Shown here piece after piece: positions 23,737 to 35,044 of a stretch of DNA of 64,000 nt. This stretch comes from Zhengitettix transpicula (lineage: Eukaryota > Arthropoda > Insecta > Orthoptera > Tetrigidae): assembly GCA_037074705.1 (NCBI GenBank), contig CM073596.1, forward strand, positions 14,564,501 through 14,628,500. Direction: 5' to 3'. Each line of letters starts with the position of its first letter. Within the stretch, counting starts at the first letter, position 1. Under the pieces are notes generated by a model. It did no database searches, was not told the DNA's origin, and saw only the letters and a program-made list of their open reading frames with translations. The position numbers were made by a program, and so were the translations under genes.

Positions 23737-24798
23737 TTATTCTTCCAAATCAATTTCATCCCCTTCAAAGTAATCCCCGTCCGATAAAACTCACTTTTTC
23801 CAACGCTTTCTCCAGGCCTCGAAACAGTCGGAATAGTCTTTTTCCGGTATAGCCTTCAAGACCTTCTTCGATTAGGTTTTTATCTCCTCAATCGTGTCAA
23901 AACGGCGTCCCCGCATTGGCCTTTTGAGTTTGCTGAATAGCCAGAAGTCGCACGGAGCCAAATCAGGCAAATACGGCGGTTGCGGAACGATATAAGTCGA
24001 GTTTTTGGCAAAAAAGTCGCGAAGAACCAATGCAGTATGACATGGTGCATTATCGTGATGAAGGAACCAAGAGTTGTTCGCCCATAATTCCGGCCGTTTC
24101 AGACGAATAGCTTCACACTAACGACGCATAACGCTCAAATAATATTCTTTGTTGACAGTTTGGCCCGGCGGAAGAAACTCATAGTGCACCACACCACGAT
24201 AATCAAAGAAAACTGTCAACATGACCTTGATTTTCGATCGACTTTGCCGTTGTCTTTTCGGTCTTGCTTCACCTTTTGCACGATATTCGCTGGATTGGTC
24301 GGTGGTTTCAGGGTCGTAGGCGTAAATCCAAGTCTCGTCTCCAGTAATGATGCATTTCAAGATGTCCTGATAGGCAGACAGCAAAGTTTCACACACATCA
24401 ACACGACGCTTTTTTTCCAAACTATTGAGCGATTTTGGCACCATTCGAGACTTGGCGCGTTTGAGACACAAAACATTCTTCAAAATGGTTTGGTCTGAGC
24501 CAAATGATATTCCAACACTATCAGCGAGATCTCTAATTGTCCATCGACGATTTTCAAGCACCAAATCTTTGATTGTCGTTGATGGTCGTCCAGAGCGCGG
24601 TTCGTCTTCAACGCGTTCTCGGCCCTCTTTGAACTCGTTGTACCACTTATAAACGTTTTTTTGTGCCATAGTTTGATCGCCAAAGGCCTTCCGCAACATT
24701 TTCAACGTGTCCGCACAAGAATATTCGTTCCGCAAACAAAATTTGATGCAAGTTCTTTGCTCAACAAAATCACTAATTGCAAAAATCGAAAAAGTCAC
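23737..24798 (-). pseudogene. Mariner transposase, DD34D, two in-frame stops
   Basis: Cut-and-paste transposase reading frame of 353 codons, the normal mariner length. The start is the ATG at 24798, near the right inverted repeat. Residues 1-110 carry the paired helix-turn-helix DNA-binding region (KWYNEFKEGRERVEDEPRSG, then RPS). The catalytic domain has GDETW (Asp154), HHDNAPCH (Asp249) and LAPCDFW (Asp284). There are 34 residues between the last two Asp, hence DD34D, and all three acids survive. Inactivating changes: TAG at 24118-24120 (codon 227) and TAA at 23872-23874 (codon 309). The mariner linker motif, usually WVPHE, reads RMVPK here, another likely loss-of-function change. The frame is otherwise continuous with no frameshift, so the copy is not very old. 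I cannot assign a subfamily without alignment. Confidence 0.95.
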
Positions 24799-24943
24799 TT
24801 TTGGTTGTTTACAAAAACACGTGTAACTCGGAAATAATTAAACCTTTTAACAAACAGACGCTTGGCAAATATTATAGACAGTCCTACCAACCTAGGAAAA
24901 AAAAATTACCTGCCTTCCTAATACCCGGGAGTTTTAAATGACA

Positions 24944-24971
24944 ATTTCACCTTACTTTTTGATCACAGTCG
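24944..24971 (-). repeat. Mariner terminal inverted repeat, 5' side of gene
   Basis: Reads ACTGTGATCAAAAAGTAAGG on the minus strand, pairing with the end at 23684-23711. Confidence 0.93.
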
Positions 24972-24973
24972 TA

Positions 24974-26875
24974 TGTTCATATTACGTAATTTTTAATATT
25001 AATCGTCCAATGATTGTTATTCGAAATAAATGTTTAAAATATTTTTTTTTTGCAGTGTTTTGGGTTTCTGACTGTCCGACGCATACGAATATGTCTACGA
25101 AACAGGTATGTAATTTCTGTAGCAGTGTTTCGATTATAGTATACTTATAATTTTTTACAAATTTTTGACGTCGTTCAGCTTACGAAGAAGTGATCATTAC
25201 AAACTTTTAGATTCATGGTTTTCACAGCCCCTTAAATCTTCTATTTCAGTATCTATAAATAATTTAAACTTTCATTTAATCTTTTATTTATTTATCAATG
25301 AAAGGATTTTTATTTTTGACGTAAAAAGAAAACCAATAATCCTTAAATACTTATACTTCTTTATAAGATTGTCAGAATCTTTCGGCAACTTCGTGATACA
25401 ATGCATCTATTCCAATCCATTCATAAGCTAAAATACGTTAGAATTAACAACTATTTTAGTAATATAATACAATAAATAAGGATAAAAAGCTTTCATTTAA
25501 TGTTTTCGATTTTTAAGGTGTAGGAATTAGCTAATATTTCCTCCTGGAAAAGTAACATAGCCTAGGCCAGTTCTGATAAGGAGAAAATTTTAATTTGTAA
25601 AGGAAAAAATTATTCGAGTTCCAGAAAATGAGTAAATTTTCAGTAAAAAAACCTTTTCATTATATTTGAAGTTGAACAATTTATCATTAAATTGCAAAGT
25701 AAACATTTTGATTGTATAATGTAAGTTGTAGTTGATTTATTACTTCGTGAAAAAAAGGCCGACAGTTTGAGGAAAACAGATGGTTTTAATTAACTTGCAT
25801 GTGCCTGTCTAAATCTGATTTACAGCTTCACTCTGCATCTGCCACACGTTGCAACTCTCTCGAAATGAAGTTATGTTTGGCTGTTGCTGTTAATTTTTAA
25901 CTTATTAATGCTAACAACTGTTAACAGTCTGCCGCCAGTATTTGCCAAGCGCAAAGGTCGAATTGCTGGCTTCAGTGACACGTGTTGCGCCTAATTTGCA
26001 TGTTAACCGTTTCTGACAGTGCGACAAGAAGATTCTGTGTGAATTTAACGGTTACATCGACGCCGCAGAAAACGTGGTTCAGCTAATTGAATGTAACTAA
26101 TAATCACGCGGAGGATTAGCTTATAACAATAATTTATTTCCCTTGAATTGGATTTTTTCCAAACCGTTTTATGAATATAGTAACATGGTCTTTCGTTATC
26201 TGTAAAATATATTTGTGCCTGACTTTTATATTTTAAATTTTATACAATAACTACCGTGAAAGAAAACTTATAAATCACTAACATTCGAAACGACTTTCTT
26301 CCAAATTTCTCGAATTATCACGGCGCTCCATGGTTTTTGTCAATGAGAAATAAATTCAATTATCAGCAGGTTTAATTATTGTGTGCTCCTTATCCAAGAG
26401 ATATTTCATTACAAATATCATTTCAACGGACTTCTTGACAGAAATGTTGACGCTGAAATCTTCAAATTTGAGGCGTTGCTTAATTCTTCCTAGTTTGCGT
26501 CTTGAAAGTTGCCTTTCGAGGATAGTAAGAAGAATCTACGGCAGCCAGGTTTTCTCGGTTCTAAGCTTGAACGTGGACCTTTGCGAGGTACGTATGTGTA
26601 AAAGAGAAGGCAGAATTGGAGAAAATGTTAGAATAGGTTGTGTAAATTCCAAATTTTTCTTACATAAACTACCACGAACGTAAAAATAATTGTGCCAAGG
26701 AATATAATAAATTTAAATTGGTATTGCAGGGATATAATAAATTTGGGACTTTTCCACTTAAAGCAGTCTACAATTCACATATTTGGACCATGAGGTCAAT
26801 TGTTTTCATATTAAGGAATTTAAGAACATAACTGATGGAAAAACAATTGAAACTGTTATAAATAGATTTTTTTAG
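24974..26875. other. No gene seen
   Basis: AT-rich DNA. Open frames at 24938-25150, 25165-25431 and 26381-26683 (plus) have hydrophobic or basic AT-driven composition and no recognised domain. Confidence 0.45.
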
Positions 26876-27285
26876 GGTAACAGGCTACATGAGGGTAATT
26901 CGCATGGTGGCAACTCCCCTTTAATAGCAAAGGAAGGGATCTGAAAGGGGGGGATGCGGAAGGGTAGAGGAAGTTATCCAAGGGTTAACTAGGGCCCCGG
27001 ACTATAGTTTAAGGATCCTACCCGGCATTCGCCTAAAAGTATTGCAGGGAAAACCCTAGAATAACCTACATCAGGTAGGTTGGGCATAAGGTACTTGTCC
27101 CACGCCCTTCCGATAGCGGGAGAGGGGTTTTCTGTGGGGACGAAGCATTCCCTTCTCCGTAGCTCGACCAGTTTAGGAGGCAGCTGGCCGACTGTTCCAA
27201 TGGGAATAGCGGACAACTCTTACCGTATGCCCAAGGTCTGTGACCCCGGAACATACACCTCTCAGAACAGGCCGAGGTGCCTGGG
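26876..27285 (-). repeat. RepA copy I, 5' truncated
   Basis: Runs from TTTTTTTAGGGTAACAGGC to GGCCGAGGTGCCTGGG and stops at the same internal block as copies B and E. A shared breakpoint may mean a strong reverse-transcriptase stop or a structured site there. Confidence 0.87.
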
Positions 27286-27339
27286 TTCCTCAAAATCACA
27301 TATATCTGAAGGACTGGATGGAAATAAATGAGAGAAGAA

Positions 27340-28190
27340 GAGAGCAAGCATAACATTTCTGGTTGTTATGCTGTTTCCACTAAATTGGAAATTGAAGAAA
27401 AATCTAATCAACTTGTATCTGACAATGGATCATTTAATGAGTGTGTTAGTAGTAATGATCACCATATTGTCCGAAAATTAGCTCATTAACATAATTTTGA
27501 TCCAGGTCGATTGCCTCAGTTTCGTTTCTGATTCTCAAACAATTAATTATAACAAAGATATCATGCTAATAAATGATGATAAATCTTATAAAAAATTAAT
27601 ATATGAAACATCCAATAGAAATTAATACTCTTACAAAAACATCAGAATATACAAATATATTAAGGATATTTATTGAAAACTTGGTGCATGAGAAATTATA
27701 TTAATGATGATAAAAATTATGTGAGTATTTCAGAAAATGCATTGATTATACAGGATACAGTGTGAGTATTTTAAACATGTGTCCGGTATTAGTAACAAAT
27801 GGTGATGAAAGTGATTACAAAAATACAATTACCAATTATGACGATTTTCAGAAGAATAATTTTGAGTGTAACATATTAATGGTTAAGTTAAGTGATCAAA
27901 TGAATGTTGTTCACAGATTTGAAAGTAAGTAATATTGTTCAGATAAGTGCAAGGGAAGTCTGTGTCATGTCTCACGATCATTATGATGCTAACAATGACA
28001 AACAGTTAAATAATGAATATTGTTTAATGACCATTACAGATGGGATATTGATGAAGAAATTACAGAAAACTAGTTATAATAATTGATACAAATGTGTCCA
28101 ATTAGGTTAAAGAACTTGTGGGGAATGCAAAGATAATTAAGGTAATTGAATTAAAAATGTTACACGATGCTCTTTATCAACATGATAAAT
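27340..28190 (+). pseudogene. Decayed coding-like stretch, possibly retroelement-derived
   Basis: The plus-strand codons look like former protein (Asp/Asn/Ser-rich, polar) interrupted by many stops and frame changes, with the longest surviving frame at 27904-28086. At about 28070-28110 one frame reads KLVIIIDTNVS. This resembles the LIDTGAxxS active site of retroelement aspartic proteases with Gly replaced. No reverse transcriptase motif follows, and a RepA copy begins at 28860. The function is uncertain: it could equally be AT-rich noise with a chance DT motif. Confidence 0.3.
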
Positions 28191-28859
28191 AAAGTATTGA
28201 AACCAGCCAATTCTAAGACGGAAAGCTGCATTTGTGAAAGACCATGCAAGATTTATAATCATTTGGTCGGTGACTGGAAATAAAAATTAATTTGCAAGGA
28301 TGAAGAACAATTGGGAAACAGATCAAATCGTATGATAAAATAGGAGGATCTACTGAGGAATTTGGATTTGAAGTGTGTGTGAAAAGTATATCTGCAAAGA
28401 AGGTGGAACATGAACAGTATTTGAAAAAAAAAGTTCGTAGAAGAATGTGAATAGGGATTGTGTCAAATTGAATTGTTCGGACTAACTGGGAGATCACAGT
28501 TATTGGGGGGTAGGGGGCGGAGTTGAGACTTAATAAAAAAGAGGGGGGAAAATGTAATAAATTTATTACATTCAAAAGTGATAATAATAAGGAATATATA
28601 TATATATATATCTTTGCCTTTGTTTTGTTTTAGTTTCGTCGTTAATGGCGAGAGTGGTGTAATAAAATTGATGTATTACAGGAAAATATTGTATTAAATA
28701 TACTAACCCGCATTTACTGGAGATTGAACCTGATATTTAAAGTGAACGATAATTTTAAAGTATTTATTATAAGTTGGGCAAAATAGCCGGATAAAAATTG
28801 TTATTGATAATATGAGAAGGGAAGACGAGAAAACTACCTACGGATATGTATATAAATTA

Positions 28860-29137
28860 GCCGAGACACCTAGGTCAGTTTTGAGAGGTCTGGGATCGCA
28901 GTATTGGGGTATATTGTTTCCATTGGAACAGTCGGCCACATGCCTTCAAACCTGGTCGATACATGGAGACGGAAATGCTGCTTTCCAGTCGACCCTGGGA
29001 CACGTACCGAGAGTCCGAACTACTTGATGCTTGATTAAACTATAGCCACGGATCATTAGTTAACCCCTGACTACCACGTTCTCCCTTATGCATTTACTTT
29101 TTATACCTCGTCCAAGGAGGCTGCTTCTTAAAAAAAA
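28860..29137 (+). repeat. RepA copy J, highly diverged
   Basis: Keeps the family order (GCCGAGACACCTAGGTCAG, GGAACAGTCGGCCA, AACTATAGCC, TTAGTTAACCCCTGACTACC, a final A run) but has many substitutions and deletions. It is clearly older than the other copies, so the family amplified over a long period. Confidence 0.75.
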
Positions 29138-30091
29138 TAATAATTATAATTTATATTTGAGGATCATTGGTTTTAATTCACGTTACGTTCCGCATGTCAA
29201 CGATTCTTAACCCAGGCATCGTGCACTTGCTGATTGCTAATAAATATCGACGTGACGTTGTGATCACTCATGAAGCCAGACACAGTAGTTTGTAAACGAG
29301 ACATGAGGCTTTTGTTAGCCGTTGGCATTGTCGTGGAACTCAGCCGCCTGCGTCATTAGCCGTTTTGTATTTTTTTCTCTCGTTTTTTTTTGTGTGTGTG
29401 TGTGAGAGTACATGGCATATGGCAGTTGTATCCCTTCAACGTTCCACAATAAACAGGGGAGTTTATTGTAGAGCCTCAGGGCGTGAATTTCCCCAAGAGA
29501 ACGCGTCATTTACCACCGAATATGAGGTTGGTATGAATGGTACTCGTCTATACGATCTGCTTTAATTTCGTATTTATAAGAGATGACTTCTTCCTTTTCA
29601 CAACTGACAACGTATTTTTTCAGAGGTTAGAGGGCGAAATTAATGACAACATCCATCTTGTCAAAACATAACTGTCTAATAAATTTTATGATGGTAGAAT
29701 GTAGTAGTTTATACACAGATCATCTATTCGGAATAGATAAATAATTTTGTATCGTTGAAATATTAATTTTAAATTATAAGATTTGAAAGAAGCTGACTTA
29801 AATACTATATTACGACTATTACTGGGCTATGAAATCTTGCTTATTCACGCCACAATGGTGCTACTATTATATGTGTGTTTCCTTCGTATTCCTTTTAGCG
29901 TAAATTAATTTTGTTTTAGATTCCTCGTTTTCTACATTTGCATTATACACGTCTGAAACTGTAGATACGATTGTACCTATTTTTAATTTGTCATCTCAAA
30001 CTATAAACCATTTTGGGAGCTAAATGACGTATTGTTCTAAGATTTTTTTTTTCACACTAATTAAGGTCTTTATCTCATATTTAAGCAATTA
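29138..30091. other. No gene seen
   Basis: AT-rich spacer with a short TG run near 29392-29404. Two 60-odd codon frames overlap on opposite strands at 29315-29565; neither is recognisable. Confidence 0.45.
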
Positions 30092-31455
30092 AAGCATATT
30101 GGTTCGAAATAAAAATTTAAATCAACATGCCAAGTTATAAAAAATAAATTAAGTTATAAAAAGCTGCCCTAGGTATAATTTGAATGATCAATTTCAAGTT
30201 TTACTTTAGCAGAATTATTATTGGTTTTTAAATTATTTATTTACCTATATATATATACAAAGGTAAATAAATATATATATATAAAGGTAAATAAATAATT
30301 TAAAGGTTTTTTTAATATAATATAAAGGTAAATAAATAATTTAAAAACAAATAAGCAGAATTATTATTGGTTTTTAAATTATTTATTCACCTTTATATAT
30401 ATATATATATAAATTTAAAAATATATATATAATGGTAAATAATTAATTTAAAAACTAATAATAATTCTGCTAATGTAAAACTTGATATTGATCGTTTGTT
30501 ATTCCTAGGGCAGCTTTTTATAACTTAATTTATTATATTCTATACCGTTCATAATTATTTTCTGTCCATAGGATTGCAGTCAAAATGTTTTGTAATAACT
30601 TTGCGTTTATCAATGTTAACTTTAATTTTCATTTTGCTACATTCATGCGTTTTTTAATTGGCCAAGATAAAATTTAACCTAAATATTACAATTAATATTA
30701 TGCACATCACTGTGGATACTAATAGAGCTTCAGGAACGAACATGTTTGTTCATTTTGGAATGCGGTAGAAACATTAAAATATATGAATATATTAACAAAT
30801 TATAAGTTCTATTTACAAGTAATTAATTTTTATCTCATACTATAGGAATATGTATATAGAAATTTATATTTACAGACGATAATTTTCAGAGCACTGTTGA
30901 CGATAGATACAAGCATATTGGTTCGAATAATAAATTTAATTTTACATGGCAAGTGACGACAAAATAAAACAAGTTATAAAAAGCTGTCCTAGGTATAATT
31001 TAAATGATCAATATCAAGTTTTACATAAGCAGAATTATTATTAGTTTTTAAATTAATTATTTACCATTGTATATATTATATTCTATACCATTCGTAATTA
31101 GAGTTTCTGTTCATATTTAAACATGCGATTGTAATCAAGAATGTTTTGTAATAATATTGAGTTTTTCAATGTTGTTTCATTGTCGTTTTGCTACGTTCAT
31201 ACCTTTTTGATTTGCCAAGATAAAATGTAACCTAAATATTGCAATTAATTTTTTACAAACCTCTGTGGATACTTGTAGCGCTTCAAGGACAAACTTGTTT
31301 GGTTATTTTTGAACGTGCAAGAAACATTAAAAATGTATGAATAGATTAACTAATTTTATACGTGGAAAAATGTTTTATTTAAAACTAATTACAGGAATAT
31401 ATAGGAATATATACAGAAATTTATATTTTCTGACGATAATTGGCTATAGACACAG
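30092..31455. repeat. Diverged tandem duplication, about 0.8 and 0.55 kb units
   Basis: Unit 1 begins AAGCATATTGGTTCGAA at 30092 and unit 2 begins with the same phrase at 30911. The order of landmarks is shared: AAGTTATAAAAAGCTG(C/T)CCTA, GCAGAATTATTATT, TATATTCTATACC, AATGTTTTGTAATAA, GCCAAGATAAAAT, AACCTAAATATT and GAAATTTATATTT. Unit 1 is longer because it contains an extra inverted segment (the foldback at 30144-30533). Confidence 0.85.
30144..30533. repeat. Large imperfect foldback (about 100-bp arms)
   Basis: The left arm (30144-30245) contains TAAAAAGCTGCCCTAGG, CAGAATTATTATT and ATTATTTACC. The right arm (30434-30533) is its approximate reverse complement, with GGTAAATAATTAATTT, AATAATTCTGC and CCTAGGGCAGCTTTTTA. 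The spacer of about 190 bp holds smaller TA-rich palindromes. Transcribed or single-stranded, it would form a long hairpin. Confidence 0.88.
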
Positions 31456-31481
31456 AAATTTGTTTGTTGTTTATTCCTTAA

Positions 31482-32087
31482 CTAGCTGGGTGCTCGGCGT
31501 TGCTCGTGTACTTATTTATATAAACTCGAAAAAGTATTTAATTGAATACTTAAATATATTCCTTGAGTATTTCAGGATATAATTGTCAATTGTCACTCAG
31601 TCTTCATACATTACGAAATATTACATTGATGAAATTGTTAGCTAGACTCACAACTAATATAGCGCGAAAATTAACTTACATTTTCCGCAAGGATGGTAAA
31701 GTAATTCGTATTCTTCTTTATTACCATTCGATGGAGTATTGCTGTATAAAATTATACTTTTTATTTAAAGAACATATTTCTGCTTTATTTCATTCCTAAT
31801 AAAGGAAATATTTCCTTTGTTCGTTGCGTAGTAACGTCTCTCTCTCGCGTGACGTCATTGTCTCTTGGCGCGCAGTAATTTAATATTTAATGATCACGGT
31901 TTTTAATTATAATTCTTTCCACATGTATGCTAGGCGTTTCTCACCCCCACAGTACCGGTTCTCGATTTTGGCAGAATACGTATACCAATTTTTGTTGCAT
32001 TCTGTCCACGCGATAAAATTTGTATAAAGAACAACGTAAATACATACATACATACATACAAATATACATCCTTTTTTATTATATAGA
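31482..32087 (-). mobile_element. Helitron-like non-autonomous element H1
   Basis: On the minus strand it starts TCTATATAATAAAAAAGGAT, continues into GTATGTATGTATGTATTTAC, and ends GAGCACCCAGCTAG followed by T. A 5' TC, a 3' CTAG (the CTRR signature) and insertion between A and T, with A at the 5' side and T at the 3' side, are Helitron features. There are no terminal inverted repeats and no target duplication. The 606-bp length and absence of a Rep/helicase frame make it non-autonomous. Very similar to the copy at 60923-61519. The 3' hairpin expected of Helitrons is weak here. Confidence 0.65.
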
Positions 32088-34229
32088 TAGATTGAATGAT
32101 ATAAGGGTTGAAAATATTTTTTATCACTTCCTAGTTGCACGAATTCATACAATTACTTCTGAATAGCCTGTAAAATTTTATCTGAAAAATAATGATAATC
32201 GTTTGCAAAAAATTCTGTCCAATTTTTAGTGTTACATTGCCAGTTAATTTTTTTATTAAGTTGAATTTTTGTTTGGTTTTAGATTTTTTCTAGATTTTAT
32301 CATTATATATATTTGAAAAATAAGAGTAACGCTTGGAAATATCGGATTGTATTTTACTTTTCAGCCCTTTAATGACTTCGGTTTCGACTCCTCCATCCTC
32401 CTACCACCGTAGCTTCTTATTTATCATTGCGTTTTCTTATTTATGCTCTGGTAAGGCAGCCTTTATTCAGAAGCACGAACTGCGCCGTCTGTAATCGTTT
32501 GATATATCTGTGCAATTTCTCGTCGTGTTGTCGGAGCACCTAGAAATGCGAACTTCGTTCACAATTCTCCTCGCATCCTCCTTGCCCCCAATATTTTCCA
32601 TAACTACGTTACCCTTCCCCACCCCCCCACGCTACCTCCCCCTTTCCACTCGCGTCTGAAAATCTAATTTATAGACTGCAGAAGAGCATTTCAACTTAAA
32701 ACGCGTTCGCCAAAGTTTTGTGTCCGCAAAGCTTTCCACTGCTGCAACTCCTACCTTAGTTAGGTCTTGCAAACAAAATTTTACTGTCTTATCGTGGATG
32801 GTAAAATGTTTCCCTAGACGTAATTAAGGAAGAGATTACGAAGTTCGTCATGTTAACTTTAAACTTGATTTACATTATCCGAGGTGGGGAACTTGGAAAG
32901 TATCTTTACAGTTATCAGTATTTAAATGAAAGCTGTAATTAAGGATTTATTTACTTTTTAAATATCCACGTATTTATTTAACTAGAGTTTCTCATCTTGA
33001 TTGAGGCTGCAGCAAAGAAACGCAATTCACGAACACGAACATCACGCCGGGACTAATTAAGTTCAAACAACATAATTTACCGAACCTTATTATACAACGG
33101 GTGTCGAGTATAATTTTTTAAAACGAAACTTTAATATCAGGCTTTCTCTTCAATTCATTAAAAATTCTGTAACAGTCGTTAATATCTGAAAATCGATCCT
33201 GGCATGTCTCTAAATAAAAAAAATGTCTCATGTACTACGAATTGAAAAAAATAACAGTTACGTATGGAAATATCGGGTTGTATTTTCCTTTTCATCATTT
33301 CTTCTTTGTTACAGCTCCTAATACTTTTGAAACCTTCCATCTAACATCACTTTTAAATTAACTGATGTACCGACTCGTTTCTTCGATCTCCACCTAATGT
33401 CCTCTGGGCGTCATCGTACCTTCACCACTGTTCTCCTCTGTCGAAGGCTCTCGCCGGTAATTTCCTACTCACCTCCTTGGGAACCGATCAATACCCTTGC
33501 CAAAAACATGGATCGGACCAATTTTTCCTGACCTGCGAACGAACTATTGCATGTGTCTAATTATTTTTCCAATATGTACCTATATTTTTCCAGCCATCTA
33601 TCAGAGGACAAAAGCCGAATTTTTAAGTCTAGTGTTTTTATAGTTTTAAGTTCGTATATTAGCTATTCTTCTAGACGTAAATATGTAGATAATATAATGG
33701 GTTTCATTTACGTTATCAAATCAAATCTCTAAAATTTTATTTTTGATGGTTCATTCTTTGATTTAGCTTATAGTTTTTATATTTTGTTCTGCTACAAAAA
33801 AAAGTCATAAGCGATTTAGATTTCTGCTTATATTACTTAATATTTCTTATTTAATTAACTATATAGAACAGGTGATATGGAATAAAATTTTCTACCCCCG
33901 TACAAACAAATTACGAACTAAAATAACAGGTTTCTTCGTAAGCTGAGCTGCCACACTATGATAATTCAAGAATTAAAATAATAACTCATAAATACTGCGT
34001 TAAAATATATTAATTAAATAAAAATTTCGGAACCTCATTATTAGTCATGAATAAATTAACAGAGTATTCAATTTTTAGCGAATATTAAATTGCAGAGTTG
34101 ACACAAAATATGATTTGAATATGACTAACGTCAATTTCACGCAATTAATAATAGCTTCATATTTGCACTATTTAAGAAGAACATCTTTAATGATAGTCAA
34201 AAACAGGCTAAGGATTCTTCTTTGAATAG

Positions 34230-34231
<2 letters not shown>
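32088..34231. other. No gene seen
   Basis: AT-rich with pyrimidine-rich patches (about 32380-32660). A phrase of about 50 bp containing TGGAAATATCGG and TTGTATTTT occurs at about 32316-32365 and again at 33248-33295, a minor direct repeat. No coding signal was recognised. Confidence 0.45.

Positions 34232-34268
<37 letters not shown>
34232..34268. repeat. (TA)n microsatellite
   Basis: Pure TA tract with no T-element junction on either side. It shows that not every TA tract here is occupied. Confidence 0.9.
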
Positions 34269-34271
<3 letters not shown>

Positions 34272-34491
34272 TTCGCGGTACTGCCACAGGACGCGAAAAA
34301 CATTAGAAAATATTTTACTTGAATTGCGATTTATTAATCACAACTGTGTCTTCACGAAAACAATCTTAATTGTGGCCCCTAAAAGACAGAATAATAAAAA
34401 TTATTCGAACACCATTAATTGAGGAATCCGTACCAAACTGAAATACAAATGGACGTAATTTACTGTCACTGAATATAAAATATGTAAGAGA

Positions 34492-35044
34492 TTTTTTTTT
34501 AGGGCAACAGGCTACACGAGGGTGATCCACATTTGGCAACTCCTCTTTAATAGCATAGGAAGGGATTTGAAAGGGGGGATGTGGAAAGGTAGAGGAAGGT
34601 AGCCAAGGGTTAACTAGGGCCCCCGGGCTATATTTTAAGGATCGTACCCGGCATTCGTCTAAAGAAATGCAGGGAAACACTAGGAAAACCTGCATCGGGT
34701 AGGTCGGGCATTGTGTACTTGTCCCACGCCCTTCCGATAGCGGGAGAGGAGTTTGCTGTGGGGACGCAGCATTCCATTCTCCGTGCCTCGACCAGTTTAG
34801 GAGGCAGCTGGCTGACTATTCCAATGGGAATAGCGGACAACTCTTACCGTATGCCCAAGGTCTGTGACCTCGGAACATACACCTCTCAAAAAAGGCCGAG
34901 GTGCCTCGGCTTGTGGGAACCTTAGTTCTAAAATGGAGAGGAAAAGGCATCCCCAAAGGTAGCCCCTTCGTATCTCTCCTAAAAGGTTCGACCTGCGAGA
35001 GAATATCCCTCCCAGGTTACCTGCGGGAGAATTCTCCCGCAGGT
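34492..35044 (-). repeat. RepA copy K, full length with two 5' palindromes
   Basis: The best full-length minus-strand copy: tail complement at 34492-34500, the full body, then two hairpin units at the far end. The 109-codon and 70-codon minus frames across it (34366-34695, 34628-34840) and the plus frame 34713-34925 recur in other copies as composition artefacts. Confidence 0.92.
34991..35044. repeat. Paired palindromes at the RepA 5' end
   Basis: The second unit (35019-35044) is perfect: half-site ACCTGCGGGAGAA followed by its exact complement. Compared with the palindrome at 10205-10228, one A-T pair has become G-C on both arms. The first unit (34991-35016) is imperfect. Confidence 0.92.

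Larger units (their letters stand above)
23684..24971 (-). mobile_element. Complete mariner-type DNA transposon (inactive)
   Basis: 1,288-bp element with matching ends: CCACTGTGAACAAAAAGTAA on the left and, on the opposite strand at the right end, CGACTGTGATCAAAAAGTAA. These are terminal inverted repeats of about 26-28 bp with two or three mismatches. It is flanked by TA on each side (23682-23683 and 24972-24973), the duplicated target of the Tc1/mariner superfamily. It encodes one transposase on the minus strand, now interrupted by stops. The size, ends, target and DD34D catalytic spacing all agree with mariner. Confidence 0.96.

Noticed and set aside
31907..32127. Frames shared between 31907-32127 (minus) and 60895-61080 (plus)
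   Set aside because: Identity comes from the two similar Helitron-like copies; the frames run through the GTATGTATGT repeat and are not protein-like.
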